The notes below the pieces were generated by a model, which saw only the letters and a list, made by a program, of their open reading frames with translations, was not told where the DNA came from and did not search any database. 64,000 nucleotides of DNA from assembly GCF_019052365.1 (NCBI RefSeq), contig NZ_JAHQUY010000004.1, forward strand, positions 10,262-74,261. The letters run 5' to 3'. Every line of letters begins with the position of its first letter. Position 1 is the first letter of the stretch. Origin of the DNA: Leyella stercorea (GTDB lineage Bacteria; Bacteroidota; Bacteroidia; Bacteroidales; Bacteroidaceae). The position numbers and the translations under genes were made by a program. Shown one piece after another: positions 46,775 through 57,190 of the stretch.

Positions 46775-46870
46775 TTCTCTATATACCAATTTAGCCTGCA
46801 AAATTACTCAAATTTAGCCGATGGAACAAGACTTTGAGTGCTAATTGTGTAATATACACCACATATATGG

Positions 46871-48928
46871 TTAGAATTTCCACTTTACCTGCAGGTCGAT
46901 GTCGGTCTTGTGCGACTTGTCTATCTGCTGAAGCGAGCTTGATATGTGGTTGCGGTCGAAGTATTTCGTCGTTCCGGCTTTGCCTATCACGGTCAGGTTT
47001 GGGGTTATGTCGGCACGCAGCAGGATGGCGCCGCGCATGCCTTCGCCGAAGAACACGGGGAACGTGAAGTTGTAGAGCGTACTGCGCTCGTATGTGTACA
47101 GACGCGACTGATAGTTGTCGGTATGGAAGTAGCCTGCGTTGGCTGCAAGCGTAAAGATGCCCAGACGCATAGCCGCCGTCTGTGCAATCATCCAGCCTTT
47201 GCTCTCGGTGGGGTCAGAATGGGGTGGGGCGACGCTGGTGTATGCGGCGTCTATCTGCGTCTTCGTGCTCCATGCTCCGCTTTGGTATGCGGCTGAAAGT
47301 CGCGCTCTGTGCTCGTTCTTGTCAGCCAGCAGCGCCTTTGCGTTGTCGCTTTCCTTGTAGTCTTGCTGACTTAGACGCAGTCGGTAGCGGGCTGTCAGCG
47401 TCCATTTGTGGTTGGGCTGGTAGCGAGTCTGCAGCATGTTGTCCCATGAGTGCGAGGCTGCTGACACGCGGTAGCGGGGCCACGCATGATAGGCGTAGTC
47501 GGTGTATGCCGTCAGGGCGAGTTTCTTGTGCGGTTGCCACGCCACGGCTGCGTACACTCCGTTCTCGTTCTGTATGCGTCCGCCGTCGCTGAACGCAGCG
47601 CTGAATAGCGAGTGGTAGCGATAAGAATAATAGCGTTGTATTACCGTCAGCTGCAGGTTGCTGCAGGCTTGGAAGGTGATGGTGTTGAGCGTAGCCAAAG
47701 CGGCTTCGCCGTTGATTGCCGTTTCGCCGCTGAAGGCAAAACGATGGTGGGTGTAGGCATAGTACAGGCTTGCGTTGCAGAAGGCCTTGCCTCTCGGCGC
47801 ATATTTCTGATATACTTGCTTTTCGTTCGGCTTCAGCTCGCGGTCGAATGTGGTGTAGAAGGCTGTTGCTCCGATGCGTATGCCGTGTGCCTGCCAGTTG
47901 ATGTTGCCGCCTGTGGTGAGTTGTGAGGTGTTGTGGCGGCGCTCTATCTCGCTCTGTGTGCGGTGGTAGCCGGTGCGCAGCAATGTTTTCACCGTTCCGT
48001 CGTCGTTGAGCGTGGCGTCCGTCTTGCGGTACGACACGAACGCCGTGGCGTCAAGATGCTTCGTTATGCCTACCGTCGCAGCCGCTCCTTGCAGATAGTA
48101 GGCTTCCGATCGTGATGAGTTGGCGGCAATGGCGTTCGTAGGTATCGACATGGTTGCTACGGCGGTCTTTCCGAGCGTGAAGCCTGTGTTCATAGCCAGT
48201 CCGAGACCGAGTCGCAGCTTGTATTGTCCGAGCGCTATCGACTTGAACCTGCCGAGTTTTCTCACCAGTACATAGTAGGCATAATGGTCGTAGCCCCATC
48301 TGTTGCAGTTGGAGAAGAACGGTTCGCCGGCGTCCTGAGCTCCGGTTAGTCCTGCCTTCACGTAGTCGCCATACTTGAAGCTGTATCTGAACCAGTGCTT
48401 GTATTTATAGCCGAGATATCCGTTGCGGTCGCCTTCGCGCTCGTATAGCGGCACCTGCATAGCCGCCACAAGTTCGTTCTTGCCGTGCTTCGCTATCTGT
48501 TTCAGCGTGGGAAACTGGCGCTTCTCCGTAGCCTCACTAATGTAGCAGAAACTCTCTATCAGCTCTTTGCGAAGCGGATCGAGCGATTCTACAAGTGCCA
48601 GTTCGCCCATAGAGCGCAGCGGACGGTAGCGGTCGAGATATTCGGTAAGGTCTTCGCGCTGTTTAGCCGACAGGAAGAAGAGTCGCTGCAAGTCTTCTTC
48701 GGTAGCTGTGTTTAGATCGATGGGCGCATCCTCCAGTTCGCAAAGCTGCTCGAACATATCCTCTATGCCACGCTCTTCGATGTCGTCGTAGTCGCATAAT
48801 TGTTCGAAAAGCGGTGTCCAAACTTTGGATGAGTAGTCTGTGGTTTGCAGCTTACTCTCCTTGGTTTGCTGCGCAAGGCATGGCATACCAAGAATCAGAA
48901 GGATGTATATGCAGAGAAATCGAATCAT
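46871..48928 (-). CDS. Helix-hairpin-helix (ComEA-like) plus beta-barrel protein
   Basis: 685 residues with signal peptide MIRFLCIYILLILGMPCLAQ. A helix-hairpin-helix pair lies at about 65-145 (PIDLNTATEEDLQRLFFLSA; LDRYRPLRSMGELALVESLD). From about 150 on, the protein is a series of beta strands (YKHWFRYSFKYGDYVKAGLT; LALTAYTDYAYHAWPRYRVS; ending DIDLQVKWKF with the typical final aromatic), suggesting an outer-membrane barrel. The fusion is common in Bacteroidota, of unknown function; DNA handling is only one possibility. Confidence 0.8.
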   Translation of the reverse strand: MIRFLCIYILLILGMPCLAQQTKESKLQTTDYSSKVWTPLFEQLCDYDDIEERGIEDMFEQLCELEDAPIDLNTATEEDLQRLFFLSAKQREDLTEYLDRYRPLRSMGELALVESLDPLRKELIESFCYISEATEKRQFPTLKQIAKHGKNELVAAMQVPLYEREGDRNGYLGYKYKHWFRYSFKYGDYVKAGLTGAQDAGEPFFSNCNRWGYDHYAYYVLVRKLGRFKSIALGQYKLRLGLGLAMNTGFTLGKTAVATMSIPTNAIAANSSRSEAYYLQGAAATVGITKHLDATAFVSYRKTDATLNDDGTVKTLLRTGYHRTQSEIERRHNTSQLTTGGNINWQAHGIRIGATAFYTTFDRELKPNEKQVYQKYAPRGKAFCNASLYYAYTHHRFAFSGETAINGEAALATLNTITFQACSNLQLTVIQRYYSYRYHSLFSAAFSDGGRIQNENGVYAAVAWQPHKKLALTAYTDYAYHAWPRYRVSAASHSWDNMLQTRYQPNHKWTLTARYRLRLSQQDYKESDNAKALLADKNEHRARLSAAYQSGAWSTKTQIDAAYTSVAPPHSDPTESKGWMIAQTAAMRLGIFTLAANAGYFHTDNYQSRLYTYERSTLYNFTFPVFFGEGMRGAILLRADITPNLTVIGKAGTTKYFDRNHISSSLQQIDKSHKTDIDLQVKWKF

Positions 48929-48980
48929 AGATGTTGTTAGGTTGTAGTAGTTTCTATTATAAAGCTTTTGTAGAAGCCTT

Positions 48981-51900
48981 CTATTTCTTCTTTTCTTTAG
49001 CCTTCTTGCTGCGCTTCCAGAAGAACAGGTCCGACATACGTGTGAAGTCGGTCTTCATGATGAGGCCCAATCCCTGCGTGTTGAGGCTGTTGCGAGTGAA
49101 GTATCGGTCGTTTGTCTTGTTGTAGACATTGATGGCGAGGCTGCCGTTCGGGAACAACAGATACTTCATGTCGAAGTCGCCGATGAAGTTGTTGGTTGTG
49201 TTCGGGTTGTCGCGATAGCCGAACTGTCCGTTCAGGAGCAGGCGGTTGTTGAGCAGTTTTCCCGAGAGTATGCCTTCGTACTCGGCGTTGTAGAAGCCCT
49301 CGTTGCCCGTAGATATGTTCGCACCGAAGTTCCAGTTGCTGTTGTTTATGACGCTGCTCAGCAGACTGTTTATCTGCTGGCTGATGGTTCCGCTGAGGAA
49401 GCTCTGCATGGCGAGTGATGTCTGGCTGAACTGCTGCGTAGAAGCTCCGTTGTTATTGTCGTTCTGTGCGTAGAAACGTCCCACGGCGAGCAGGTAGAGC
49501 ACCTGCTGGTTGGTTTCCTCCTCGGCGTTGAGCAGACTGTATACCATCTGCTTCGCGTCGTTAGACAGCGTAGGCATGTCGAGACTGAACGAAACCTTCG
49601 GACTCTCTGGCGTGCCTGTTATGTTCATAAGACAGTTGACGCGTACGTTGTTGTTAGAGAACGAGTTGCCGATGTTAAGGTCGGCAAGGCTCACGCTGTT
49701 CAGCACATAAAGCGCGCTCAGGTCGAGCGTAGCGTTGTACGGGTCGCCTCCGAATGCAATCGAACCGCCGCTTAGGAACTCAAAGTCCTTCTTTATGATG
49801 TTCTGGATAGTGAGCTTGTACATGCCATGGTCTACATAGTAGTTGCCATAGAGGTCGAAGGTGCCCTTGTTGAAGTACGTAGCGCGCAGCACGCCCTCGC
49901 CGTTGAGCTGTATGTAGTCGCCCGTTTTCTCGTCCATGAGAATCTTCAGCGTAGCGTTCGGCGTGCAGTTGATGAGGAGGTTGAGCTTTATGTTTGTGCC
50001 GATATCAACAAGATTGTTCTTGTTCTCGTCATCGTCCACATCCACAGAGTCTTTCACCTCGTTAGTGCGCCATTGTATGTAGTCCTGCGACGACAGCGCT
50101 CCGTTGTCTGCGGCGTTGTACACCAGGATGCTGTTGCGTTCGGGCGTAGCGTTGACGTCGATGGTCACCTCGCCGCTTCCTCCGCGTATCTTGCATGTGC
50201 CGGTGGTGTAGGCTGTGCCGTAGAAGCTCTCGCCGTCGAACGAGTGCGTGTCGTACGAGAGCAGATTTTGCGCCTCGACGTTGATGTCGTACGTCCAGTT
50301 GGAGAAGTTGTGGTGATGCAGTCCGCCAGTCATGATACCGATATTGTTGTGTCGGTCGTAGATTGTGTCGTTGCAGAAGCGTATCTCGTCGGGCAGGAAG
50401 TACACCGAGTCGCCACGCAGGGCATACGTGGTGTTGAGCGCTGTGAGGCGCACGCTGCCGTCCACCTTTGCCTTTCCGATGAGGTTTATGTTCTTGAACG
50501 CACCCACCACGTTCAGCTTTCCGTTGATGTTTGCGTTGATATTGTCCATGAAGCTGTCGCAGAATCCGCTCAGGAACTCTGCTCTTGTGCCCTCAGCCTT
50601 GATGCCGAGGTCGATATAGCTGTTGCGTGGCGACACATAGCCGTCGATTATGGTGCGTCGGTCGCCCTCGTCCTTAGCTACGGCGTCGAACTCTATGCGT
50701 CCTTCCTCCGAGTTGTATCCGATGTTGGCGAAGAGTGTGCCCATGCGTCCGCCCTCAAACTTGAAGTGGTCTATCTGCAGGTCGGAGTTGATGAGCGGCG
50801 CCTTGCCGAACACGCCCGCCAGATAAGCCTTGCCCGACGCCATGCCGTAGAACTCTACGGAGTGGAAGTTGATGAGGTCGAGCACGTAGTTCACATCCAC
50901 GTTCTTCAGCTTCACGGTCAGCGAGTCGTCCACGCTGTTGGTTGCCGTGCCGTCGACGCCGATAGCCTGGTTGCCGTGACTCACCTTGAATCCGTCTATA
51001 TTAAGATGGTTCTTGTAGTAGGTGACGCGTGCCGGATGGATGTGCCACGTAGTGTCGCCGACTGTAGTGCGCGACTCAAGAATGTCTACGTACGCTGTCG
51101 ATTCGCCCTTCTCATTCTTGGCGAAGACGGTGCTGGCGTTGAGCACGCCACGCATAGAGCGGCGGGCGTCGTTCTTGAACTCCATCGTGGTGTTCAGATG
51201 GTTGTCGAACGCTCCGGCACGCAGTTTCAGCGCAAGCGCCTTGCCCTTTTGCGATATTTTCTTTATGCGTATGTCTGCCTTCAGCGTGTCGCCCGGCGAC
51301 TCGACGTTGACGTATGCGTCGCGATAGTTGGTGCCGTTGTACGTGAACGAAGGCACGTCACACCACAGGTCGATGCTGTTCTGCTTGTCGTCGAGCTCGC
51401 CGCTCAAGCTGAGCGGGCGGTGTATCTCAAGAGGCACGCCGAGCAGCTTCTGCAGCCATTCGGTGTTGTGTATGTAAGCGTTGACGGTGAAGTCGTTGTG
51501 CTCTGTCTGCGGCTTCTTTTCGAGTCCGGGGATGGTAGGCAGCTTGTCGGCAATGAGGTTGAGCACGCTTCTTGCGATAGAGTTGTAGCTGAAGTGTCCG
51601 TTCAGGTCTATGGTGCCGAAGTCGCTCTTGAGGTTGAGGAAGTGGTTGCCGTCGTCGAATCCTGTCACGACATTGATGTTGCGGATAGAGTAGCAGGAGT
51701 CGGCGTTCTGCATCGTGAAGTTCGAGATGTCCACCTGTCCCTCTGCGTTGTTGAGGTTGCTGCCCTTGATGTCGCACACCGTAGAAACCGAGAACTGTGC
51801 GTTGTTCCACTTGTTGGTGAGCTTCAGCGCAGCCGGCACGAATGTCTGCACATCGGCGTTCACGCGCAGATGTGGCGCACGTTGGTTGGGCTCGAACAGA

Positions 51901-53366
51901 CCTTCGACGGTGGCGCGCACGTTAGGGTCGTCGATAGCCATGCTTCCGCTGAGCACCTTATTAATATAGTCGGCCTTAAGGTCGATGTTGCGGTAGGTGT
52001 ATCCGTTGTAGCAGATGTCGTAGATGCTGCCGCTTGCGCTGACGTTGTCCTTCGAACTGCCCTTAGCGTCTACAGAGAGCGACACGACACCGGTCTTGTC
52101 GGTGCCGAGCAGCTTGTCGAGCGCAAAGTTGCGTGTCTCTACGTGGGCATGCAGCGCTTTCTGCTGCTTTGAAGCCGACAGCTTCACGCTGCCCGGAGCA
52201 CAACCCACCACGGCGTTCAGCGACAGGTCAGCGTCGGTGCCGTCGGCTTTGGCGGTGAGCGAGACGTCGCCGAGATTGTGCACGATGGCAGGCAACTCGT
52301 TGTTGGTAGCCAACTTGTATACTTTGCTGATGGCGTCGCCCGAAGCGAACAGCTTGCTCACCTCAGCTCGCCAGGTGGTGTGGCGGTTGTGTAGAACATG
52401 AGCGTTGGCTTTGAGCACGAAGCCGCGGTCGGCGGTAGAGATGCTCAAGTCGTTCACGTTCAGGCGGCTGCCCGTGCCGTTGAAGTCGATGCTGAGTGCA
52501 AGAGGCATGTCGAGATTGCGCAGTTTTGGCACGAAACAGGCTACGTCGCTCGGCGTTATGCGCGGCGCGTTCAGACTGCCTTCGAAGCGCAGCGACTGCA
52601 TGTCGGGCTTGTCGCCATTCATGCTGTACGTAGCCACGATGCGCTTGCTCTCCACCACCGACTCCGGCAGCTCCAGACGAAACTTCTCTATCTTCGCCCC
52701 GCTGCGGCTTACCACGGCGTTGAGCGCAAGACGGCGCAGCGCGAAACCACAGCGCTCGTTCAGCGAGAGGCGTTTCACCTTCACGTTAAGCGAGTCGTTT
52801 GTGATGCGGTTCACTATGAAATGGGCGCTGATGTTGCGTGCCTCGATGTCGTCGGGCGAGAAGCGCTGCGGTTCGGAAGCACGCGAAAGCACACGGTAGC
52901 GCACCGAACTGTTGCGGATAATGAGCGAGTTGATTTGCAGGTTGATAGGCGTCTGCTGCTTCGTGGTGTCCTTAGAGGCGAGCGAGTCTATCACAAACTG
53001 GAAGTTGGGCTTCGCCTCGGGCGTAGCCTTGTAGAGATTGGCGTTGAGGCCGAAGAATTGTGCGGATGTAATCTCTATTTGTCCGTTGGCAAGTGCCAAC
53101 AGGTTTATCTTCACCGAGATGCGCGACACGTTGAGCATCTGCTTCTTCTGCTGGTCGAGCATCTGCGAGTCGTCGATGATGATGCGGTTGATGAAACCGA
53201 GGTCGACACGTCCGACGCTCACCTTCGTGCCCAACTTTTCAGACAATACGCCACTTACACACTCCCCGATAGCGTTCTGTATGAAGGGAATGTGCAAAAG
53301 GGTTACAATTGCGAGATACAGGCCGGCGATGGCCCATACTATTATCTTGATAGTGCGTTTGAACAC
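48981..53366 (-). CDS. TamB-like translocation/assembly protein (DUF490)
   Basis: 1461 residues. A single N-terminal membrane anchor (MFKRTIKIIVWAIAGLYLAI to residue about 25) is followed by an AsmA-like region (GECVSGVLSEKLGTKVSVGR) and a very long run of beta strands. The C-terminal TamB domain (about 1090-1420; NINANINGKLNVVGAFKNIN, SGGSIAFGGDPYNATLDLSA, GTPESPKVSFSLDMPTLSND) is diagnostic. It spans the periplasm as a lipid-transfer or outer-membrane assembly bridge; without a TamA partner in the window it may instead work with BamA. The basic tail RSKKAKEKKK ends the protein. Confidence 0.88.
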   Translation of the reverse strand: MFKRTIKIIVWAIAGLYLAIVTLLHIPFIQNAIGECVSGVLSEKLGTKVSVGRVDLGFINRIIIDDSQMLDQQKKQMLNVSRISVKINLLALANGQIEITSAQFFGLNANLYKATPEAKPNFQFVIDSLASKDTTKQQTPINLQINSLIIRNSSVRYRVLSRASEPQRFSPDDIEARNISAHFIVNRITNDSLNVKVKRLSLNERCGFALRRLALNAVVSRSGAKIEKFRLELPESVVESKRIVATYSMNGDKPDMQSLRFEGSLNAPRITPSDVACFVPKLRNLDMPLALSIDFNGTGSRLNVNDLSISTADRGFVLKANAHVLHNRHTTWRAEVSKLFASGDAISKVYKLATNNELPAIVHNLGDVSLTAKADGTDADLSLNAVVGCAPGSVKLSASKQQKALHAHVETRNFALDKLLGTDKTGVVSLSVDAKGSSKDNVSASGSIYDICYNGYTYRNIDLKADYINKVLSGSMAIDDPNVRATVEGLFEPNQRAPHLRVNADVQTFVPAALKLTNKWNNAQFSVSTVCDIKGSNLNNAEGQVDISNFTMQNADSCYSIRNINVVTGFDDGNHFLNLKSDFGTIDLNGHFSYNSIARSVLNLIADKLPTIPGLEKKPQTEHNDFTVNAYIHNTEWLQKLLGVPLEIHRPLSLSGELDDKQNSIDLWCDVPSFTYNGTNYRDAYVNVESPGDTLKADIRIKKISQKGKALALKLRAGAFDNHLNTTMEFKNDARRSMRGVLNASTVFAKNEKGESTAYVDILESRTTVGDTTWHIHPARVTYYKNHLNIDGFKVSHGNQAIGVDGTATNSVDDSLTVKLKNVDVNYVLDLINFHSVEFYGMASGKAYLAGVFGKAPLINSDLQIDHFKFEGGRMGTLFANIGYNSEEGRIEFDAVAKDEGDRRTIIDGYVSPRNSYIDLGIKAEGTRAEFLSGFCDSFMDNINANINGKLNVVGAFKNINLIGKAKVDGSVRLTALNTTYALRGDSVYFLPDEIRFCNDTIYDRHNNIGIMTGGLHHHNFSNWTYDINVEAQNLLSYDTHSFDGESFYGTAYTTGTCKIRGGSGEVTIDVNATPERNSILVYNAADNGALSSQDYIQWRTNEVKDSVDVDDDENKNNLVDIGTNIKLNLLINCTPNATLKILMDEKTGDYIQLNGEGVLRATYFNKGTFDLYGNYYVDHGMYKLTIQNIIKKDFEFLSGGSIAFGGDPYNATLDLSALYVLNSVSLADLNIGNSFSNNNVRVNCLMNITGTPESPKVSFSLDMPTLSNDAKQMVYSLLNAEEETNQQVLYLLAVGRFYAQNDNNNGASTQQFSQTSLAMQSFLSGTISQQINSLLSSVINNSNWNFGANISTGNEGFYNAEYEGILSGKLLNNRLLLNGQFGYRDNPNTTNNFIGDFDMKYLLFPNGSLAINVYNKTNDRYFTRNSLNTQGLGLIMKTDFTRMSDLFFWKRSKKAKEKKK

Positions 53367-53487
53367 GTGCGGAATCTATAGTTTGTCGTTGTTGAATAGG
53401 TTACAAAATTACGTAAAATCATTGACAATGGCAAATAAAAGCGCTGAAAAACCCTATTACGTCTCTATTTTATATCATCGTGCTCCG

Positions 53488-53613
53488 AACGGAATCCGAT
53501 CGGACGGCGAACGGAATCTGATCGGACGGCGAACGGAATCCGATCGGGCGGCGTACGGAATCTGATCGGACGGCGAACGGAATCCGATCGGGCGGCGTAC
53601 GGAGAACGATGAC
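53488..53613 (-). repeat. 22-bp tandem repeat cluster C (inverted relative to A and B)
   Basis: Units begin at 53488, 53510, 53532, 53554 and 53576 on the plus strand as AACGGAATCCGATCGGACGG, i.e. in the opposite orientation to clusters A and B, and a partial unit ends near 53613. The reverse strand starts with GTCATCGTTCTCCGTACG, so the leader flanking cluster A is shared. The remainder of 53367-53891 holds the nqr promoter region and no gene. Confidence 0.9.
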
Positions 53614-53772
53614 TTAAGCTTAGAGGTTATACGCTTTGTAGTCAAGCGGCGTATGGTCTGTCACAGGCTTCACCTCGCAAATCGCTGTATTTGCAAACTC
53701 TATATAGCATATTTGTGACTTTTAAAGCCTTGCCGTTCAAAAACTAATTGCGAGTGAAAATAAAAGAGTACA

Positions 53773-53808
53773 TTTGTTTTCTGAATCCGCTTATTTTTGT
53801 TAATTTTG
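53773..53808 (+). promoter_or_regulatory. Candidate promoter of the nqr operon
   Basis: TTTG at 53773-53776 and TAATTTTG at 53801-53808. The spacing of 24 bp is somewhat long, so the -7 box is more reliable than the -33. Confidence 0.45.
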
Positions 53809-53891
53809 TAGGAAAATTCCGTGCGTCGTCGAATCTGACCTATCGGCGGCGTTAAACAACGTGGAATATTCTTATAATCTATAAATATTTT

Positions 53892-55244
53892 ATGGCAAAT
53901 GTAATTAAGTTACGCAAGGGCTTGAACATTAACCTCAAGGGAAAGGCTGCACGGCAGAAGTTCTCTTCGGGCAAGTGTGCTCAGTACGCTCTTGTACCTG
54001 ACGACTTTGTAGGCATGACTCCTAAGGTTGTCGTTCGCGAGGGCGACAAGGTGAAAGTCGGCGACGCGCTGTTTGTCAACAAGAAGCAGACAGACGTGAA
54101 GTTCGCCTCACCAGTGAGCGGAGTAGTGTCGGCAGTAGTCAGAGGCGACCGCCGCAAGGTATTGCGCGTGGTTGTAGACGCTGACAAAGAGCAGCAGTAT
54201 GTAGACTTCGGTCAGAAACAAGTGGCTTCGCTCGACGGCGACGCCGTAGTGAAGGCTCTGCTTGAGGCCGGCTTGTTCGGCTACATCAACCAGCTTCCCT
54301 ACGCTGTGTCGACCACTCCCGACCAGAAGCCGCGCGCCATCTTCGTGAGCGCATTGCGCGACATGCCGCTTGCCGGCGACTTCGAGTACGAACTCGAGGG
54401 CAACGAGCGCGATTTCCAGACCGGTCTGTCGGCTCTCGCAAAGGTGGCCAAGACCTATCTCGGCATCGGCGCACAGCAGACAAGCGCTGCTCTCACAGGG
54501 GCTAAGGACGTAGAGGTGACAGTGTTCGACGGTGCTTGCCCGGCAGGCAACGTAGGCGTGCAGGTGAACAACATCGCTCCCGTGAACAAGGGCGAGGTGG
54601 TTTGGACTGTAGACCCCACAGCCGTTATCTTCTTCGGTCGTCTGTTCAACACCGGTAAGGTAGACCTGCGCCGCCTCGTGGCAGTAGCAGGCAGCGAGAT
54701 CACAGCTCCGGCTTACACCGAAGCACTCGTTGGTCAGCCTATCTCTACGCTCGTTGAGGGCAAGCTCGCAAAGACCGAGCATGTACGCCTCATCAACGGC
54801 AACCCGCTCACCGGACGCAAGTGCACAGCAGCCGACTTCGTAGGCGGACACACATCAGAGATTACAGCCATCCCCGAGGGCGACGACGTAGACGAGATGT
54901 TGGGCTGGATTCTTCCGCGCACCAACGACTTCTCTGTCAATCGCAGCTACTTCTCTTGGCTCTTCGGCAAGAAGAAGGAGTACAACCTCGACGCACGCGT
55001 CAAGGGTGGCGAGCGCCACATGATTATGAGCGGCGAGTACGACAAGGTGCTCCCGATGGACATCTACGGCGAATACCTCATCAAGGCTATCATCGCAGGC
55101 GACATCGACCGCATGGAGCAGCTCGGCATCTACGAGGTGGCACCGGAGGACTTCGCCCTCGCCGAATTTGTTGACTCTTCGAAGCTCGAACTGCAGCACA
55201 TCGTGCGCCAGGGTCTCGACATGCTTCGCAAGGAGAACGCATAA
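53892..55244 (+). CDS. nqrA: Na+-translocating NADH:quinone reductase subunit A
   Basis: 450 residues. Starts with the conserved IKLRKGLNINLKGKA, has DDFVGMTPKVVVREGDKVKV, VFDGACPAGNVGVQVN, and a C-terminal RPQ-like PMDIYGEYLIKAIIAGDIDR block. Peripheral subunit on the cytoplasmic side of the Na+ pump. First gene of nqrABCDEF; the next gene follows after 28 bp. Confidence 0.96.
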   Translation: MANVIKLRKGLNINLKGKAARQKFSSGKCAQYALVPDDFVGMTPKVVVREGDKVKVGDALFVNKKQTDVKFASPVSGVVSAVVRGDRRKVLRVVVDADKEQQYVDFGQKQVASLDGDAVVKALLEAGLFGYINQLPYAVSTTPDQKPRAIFVSALRDMPLAGDFEYELEGNERDFQTGLSALAKVAKTYLGIGAQQTSAALTGAKDVEVTVFDGACPAGNVGVQVNNIAPVNKGEVVWTVDPTAVIFFGRLFNTGKVDLRRLVAVAGSEITAPAYTEALVGQPISTLVEGKLAKTEHVRLINGNPLTGRKCTAADFVGGHTSEITAIPEGDDVDEMLGWILPRTNDFSVNRSYFSWLFGKKKEYNLDARVKGGERHMIMSGEYDKVLPMDIYGEYLIKAIIAGDIDRMEQLGIYEVAPEDFALAEFVDSSKLELQHIVRQGLDMLRKENA

Positions 55245-55271
55245 GTTTAATTTAATTACAAAGAGAAAAGT

Positions 55272-56432
55272 ATGAATTTTCTGAGAAAATATCTTAATAA
55301 CGTCAAGCCGAACTTCGAGCCCGAAGGAAAGCTCCATGCTTTCCGCAGCTTGTTCGACGGCTTCGAGACTTTCCTGTTTGTACCCAACCAGACATCGAAG
55401 ACCGGCGTAAACATCCACGACGCCATCGACTCGAAGCGTATCATGAGCTTCGTTGTCATCGCGTTGCTCCCGGCTCTGCTGTTCGGTATGTACAATGTAG
55501 GATTCCAGAACTATAAGGCAGCAGGCGCTCTCGCCGACGCTTCCTTCTTCTCAATGTTCCTCTACGGAGCATTGCAGGTGCTCCCGAAAATCATCGTCAG
55601 CTACGTTGTGGGCCTCGGCATCGAGTTCGCATGGGCACAGTGGAAAGGCGAGGAGATTCAGGAGGGCTTCCTCGTGTCGGGCATCATCATTCCGCTCATC
55701 ATCCCCGTTGGCTGTCCGCTCTGGGCGCTCGCCATCGCAGTGGCTTTCGCCGTTGTAATCGGTAAGGAGATCTTCGGCGGAACAGGTATGAACATCTTCA
55801 ACGTAGCGCTCATCACACGCGCGTTCCTCTTCTTCTCTTATCCTACGAAGATGTCGGGCGACGCTGTTTGGGTGGCTAACGACACAATCTTCGGCTTGGG
55901 CAACACACTGCCCGACACCTTCACCTGCGCAACTCCGCTCGGCGAGATAGCACAGGGCGTGGCTTCAAACGCAAGCCTCGCAGACATGGTGTTCGGCTTC
56001 ATCCCCGGCTCAATCGGTGAAACAAGCGTCATCGCCATCTCTATCGGCGCCGTAATCCTGCTCTGGACCGGCATCGCTTCTTGGCGTACAATGCTCAGCG
56101 TGTTCGTAGGCGGTGCTGCCACAGCATACATCTTCGAGGCTCTCGGCATGACTCCTATCGCTTGGTACGAGCACATCGTGCTCGGCGGCTTCTGCTTCGG
56201 TGCAGTCTTCATGGCTACCGACCCCGTTACATCGGCTCGCACACAGTGCGGACAGTACTGGTACGGCGCTATCATCGGCATCGTTGCCGTTATCGTACGC
56301 GTAATGAACCCGGGTTACCCAGAAGGCATGATGCTCGCCATCCTCTTCATGAATATGTTCGCTCCGCTCATCGACTACTGTGTAGTGCAGAAGAACATCT
56401 CTAAGCGAATGAAACGTTTAACCAACAAATAA
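55272..56432 (+). CDS. nqrB: Na+-NQR subunit B
   Basis: 386 residues with about ten membrane helices and the sequence FGMYNVGFQNY. The covalent FMN attachment motif (SGAT in Vibrio) corresponds to TFTCATPL here (about residue 219), Thr of CAT being the FMN-linked residue. The later block FGAVFMATDPVTSARTQCG is also conserved. It carries electrons and sodium through the membrane. Confidence 0.96.
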   Translation: MNFLRKYLNNVKPNFEPEGKLHAFRSLFDGFETFLFVPNQTSKTGVNIHDAIDSKRIMSFVVIALLPALLFGMYNVGFQNYKAAGALADASFFSMFLYGALQVLPKIIVSYVVGLGIEFAWAQWKGEEIQEGFLVSGIIIPLIIPVGCPLWALAIAVAFAVVIGKEIFGGTGMNIFNVALITRAFLFFSYPTKMSGDAVWVANDTIFGLGNTLPDTFTCATPLGEIAQGVASNASLADMVFGFIPGSIGETSVIAISIGAVILLWTGIASWRTMLSVFVGGAATAYIFEALGMTPIAWYEHIVLGGFCFGAVFMATDPVTSARTQCGQYWYGAIIGIVAVIVRVMNPGYPEGMMLAILFMNMFAPLIDYCVVQKNISKRMKRLTNK

Positions 56433-56444
56433 CACACTCGGAAT

Positions 56445-57173
56445 ATGGAAGAAACAAAGAAGAAAGGATTCAACACCAGTTCGAATTCTTATACAATATT
56501 ATATTCTGTAGTTATCGTCGTTATCGTGGCATTCTTGCTGGCGTTCGTGTCTTCATCGCTCAAGCCGCAGCAGGACGAGAACGTGGCTCTCGACAAGAAG
56601 AAGCAGATTCTCGCTGCGCTCAACATCCGCGACATCGACGGTGCTGAAGCCACCAATATATATAATAAGGTGGTGACAGCCGACAAGATTATCGACCGCA
56701 ACGGCGAGGAAGTGGAGAAGGGCGAGCAGGGCGGCACAAAGGCTGGCTTCCTCTGCAACAGCGCTTCTATGAAGGAAGGCAAGCTCGCGCTCTACGTATG
56801 CAACGTAGAAGGTGAGACAAAGTATGTCATCCCGGTTTACGGTATGGGTCTTTGGGGCGGCATCAACGGCTACATCGCGCTCAACGCCGACAAGCAGACA
56901 GTCTACGGCGCCTACTTCAACCACGAAGGCGAGACAGCAGGTCTTGGCGCAGAAATCAAGGACTCGCGCGCTTGGCAGAACCAGTTCAAGGGCAAGCACG
57001 TCTTCGCTGAAGGCAAGGACGGCGTGGCTCTCTCTGTAGTGAAGAAGAACGAGGTGACAGACCCGTCTACACAGTGCGACGCCGTAACCGGCGCTACACT
57101 CACATGTAACGGCGTGAGCGACATGCTCAAGAACTGCCTCGGCGAGTACACAAAATTCTTAACATCTAAATAA
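56445..57173 (+). CDS. nqrC: Na+-NQR subunit C
   Basis: 242 residues. One N-terminal helix (about 15-37) and a periplasmic FMN-binding domain with WGGINGYIALNADKQTVYGA. The C-terminal DAVTGATLTCNGV contains the covalent FMN Thr (motif SGAT(L/S)T). Located 12 bp after nqrB. Confidence 0.95.
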   Translation: MEETKKKGFNTSSNSYTILYSVVIVVIVAFLLAFVSSSLKPQQDENVALDKKKQILAALNIRDIDGAEATNIYNKVVTADKIIDRNGEEVEKGEQGGTKAGFLCNSASMKEGKLALYVCNVEGETKYVIPVYGMGLWGGINGYIALNADKQTVYGAYFNHEGETAGLGAEIKDSRAWQNQFKGKHVFAEGKDGVALSVVKKNEVTDPSTQCDAVTGATLTCNGVSDMLKNCLGEYTKFLTSK

Positions 57174-57190
57174 GGAGGAGAAATAAGATT

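Noticed and set aside
49827-52172. Long plus-strand open frame (781 residues) opposite the TamB-like gene
   Set aside because: It is Val/Glu/His-rich with no known motif and is fully antisense to a well-supported gene.
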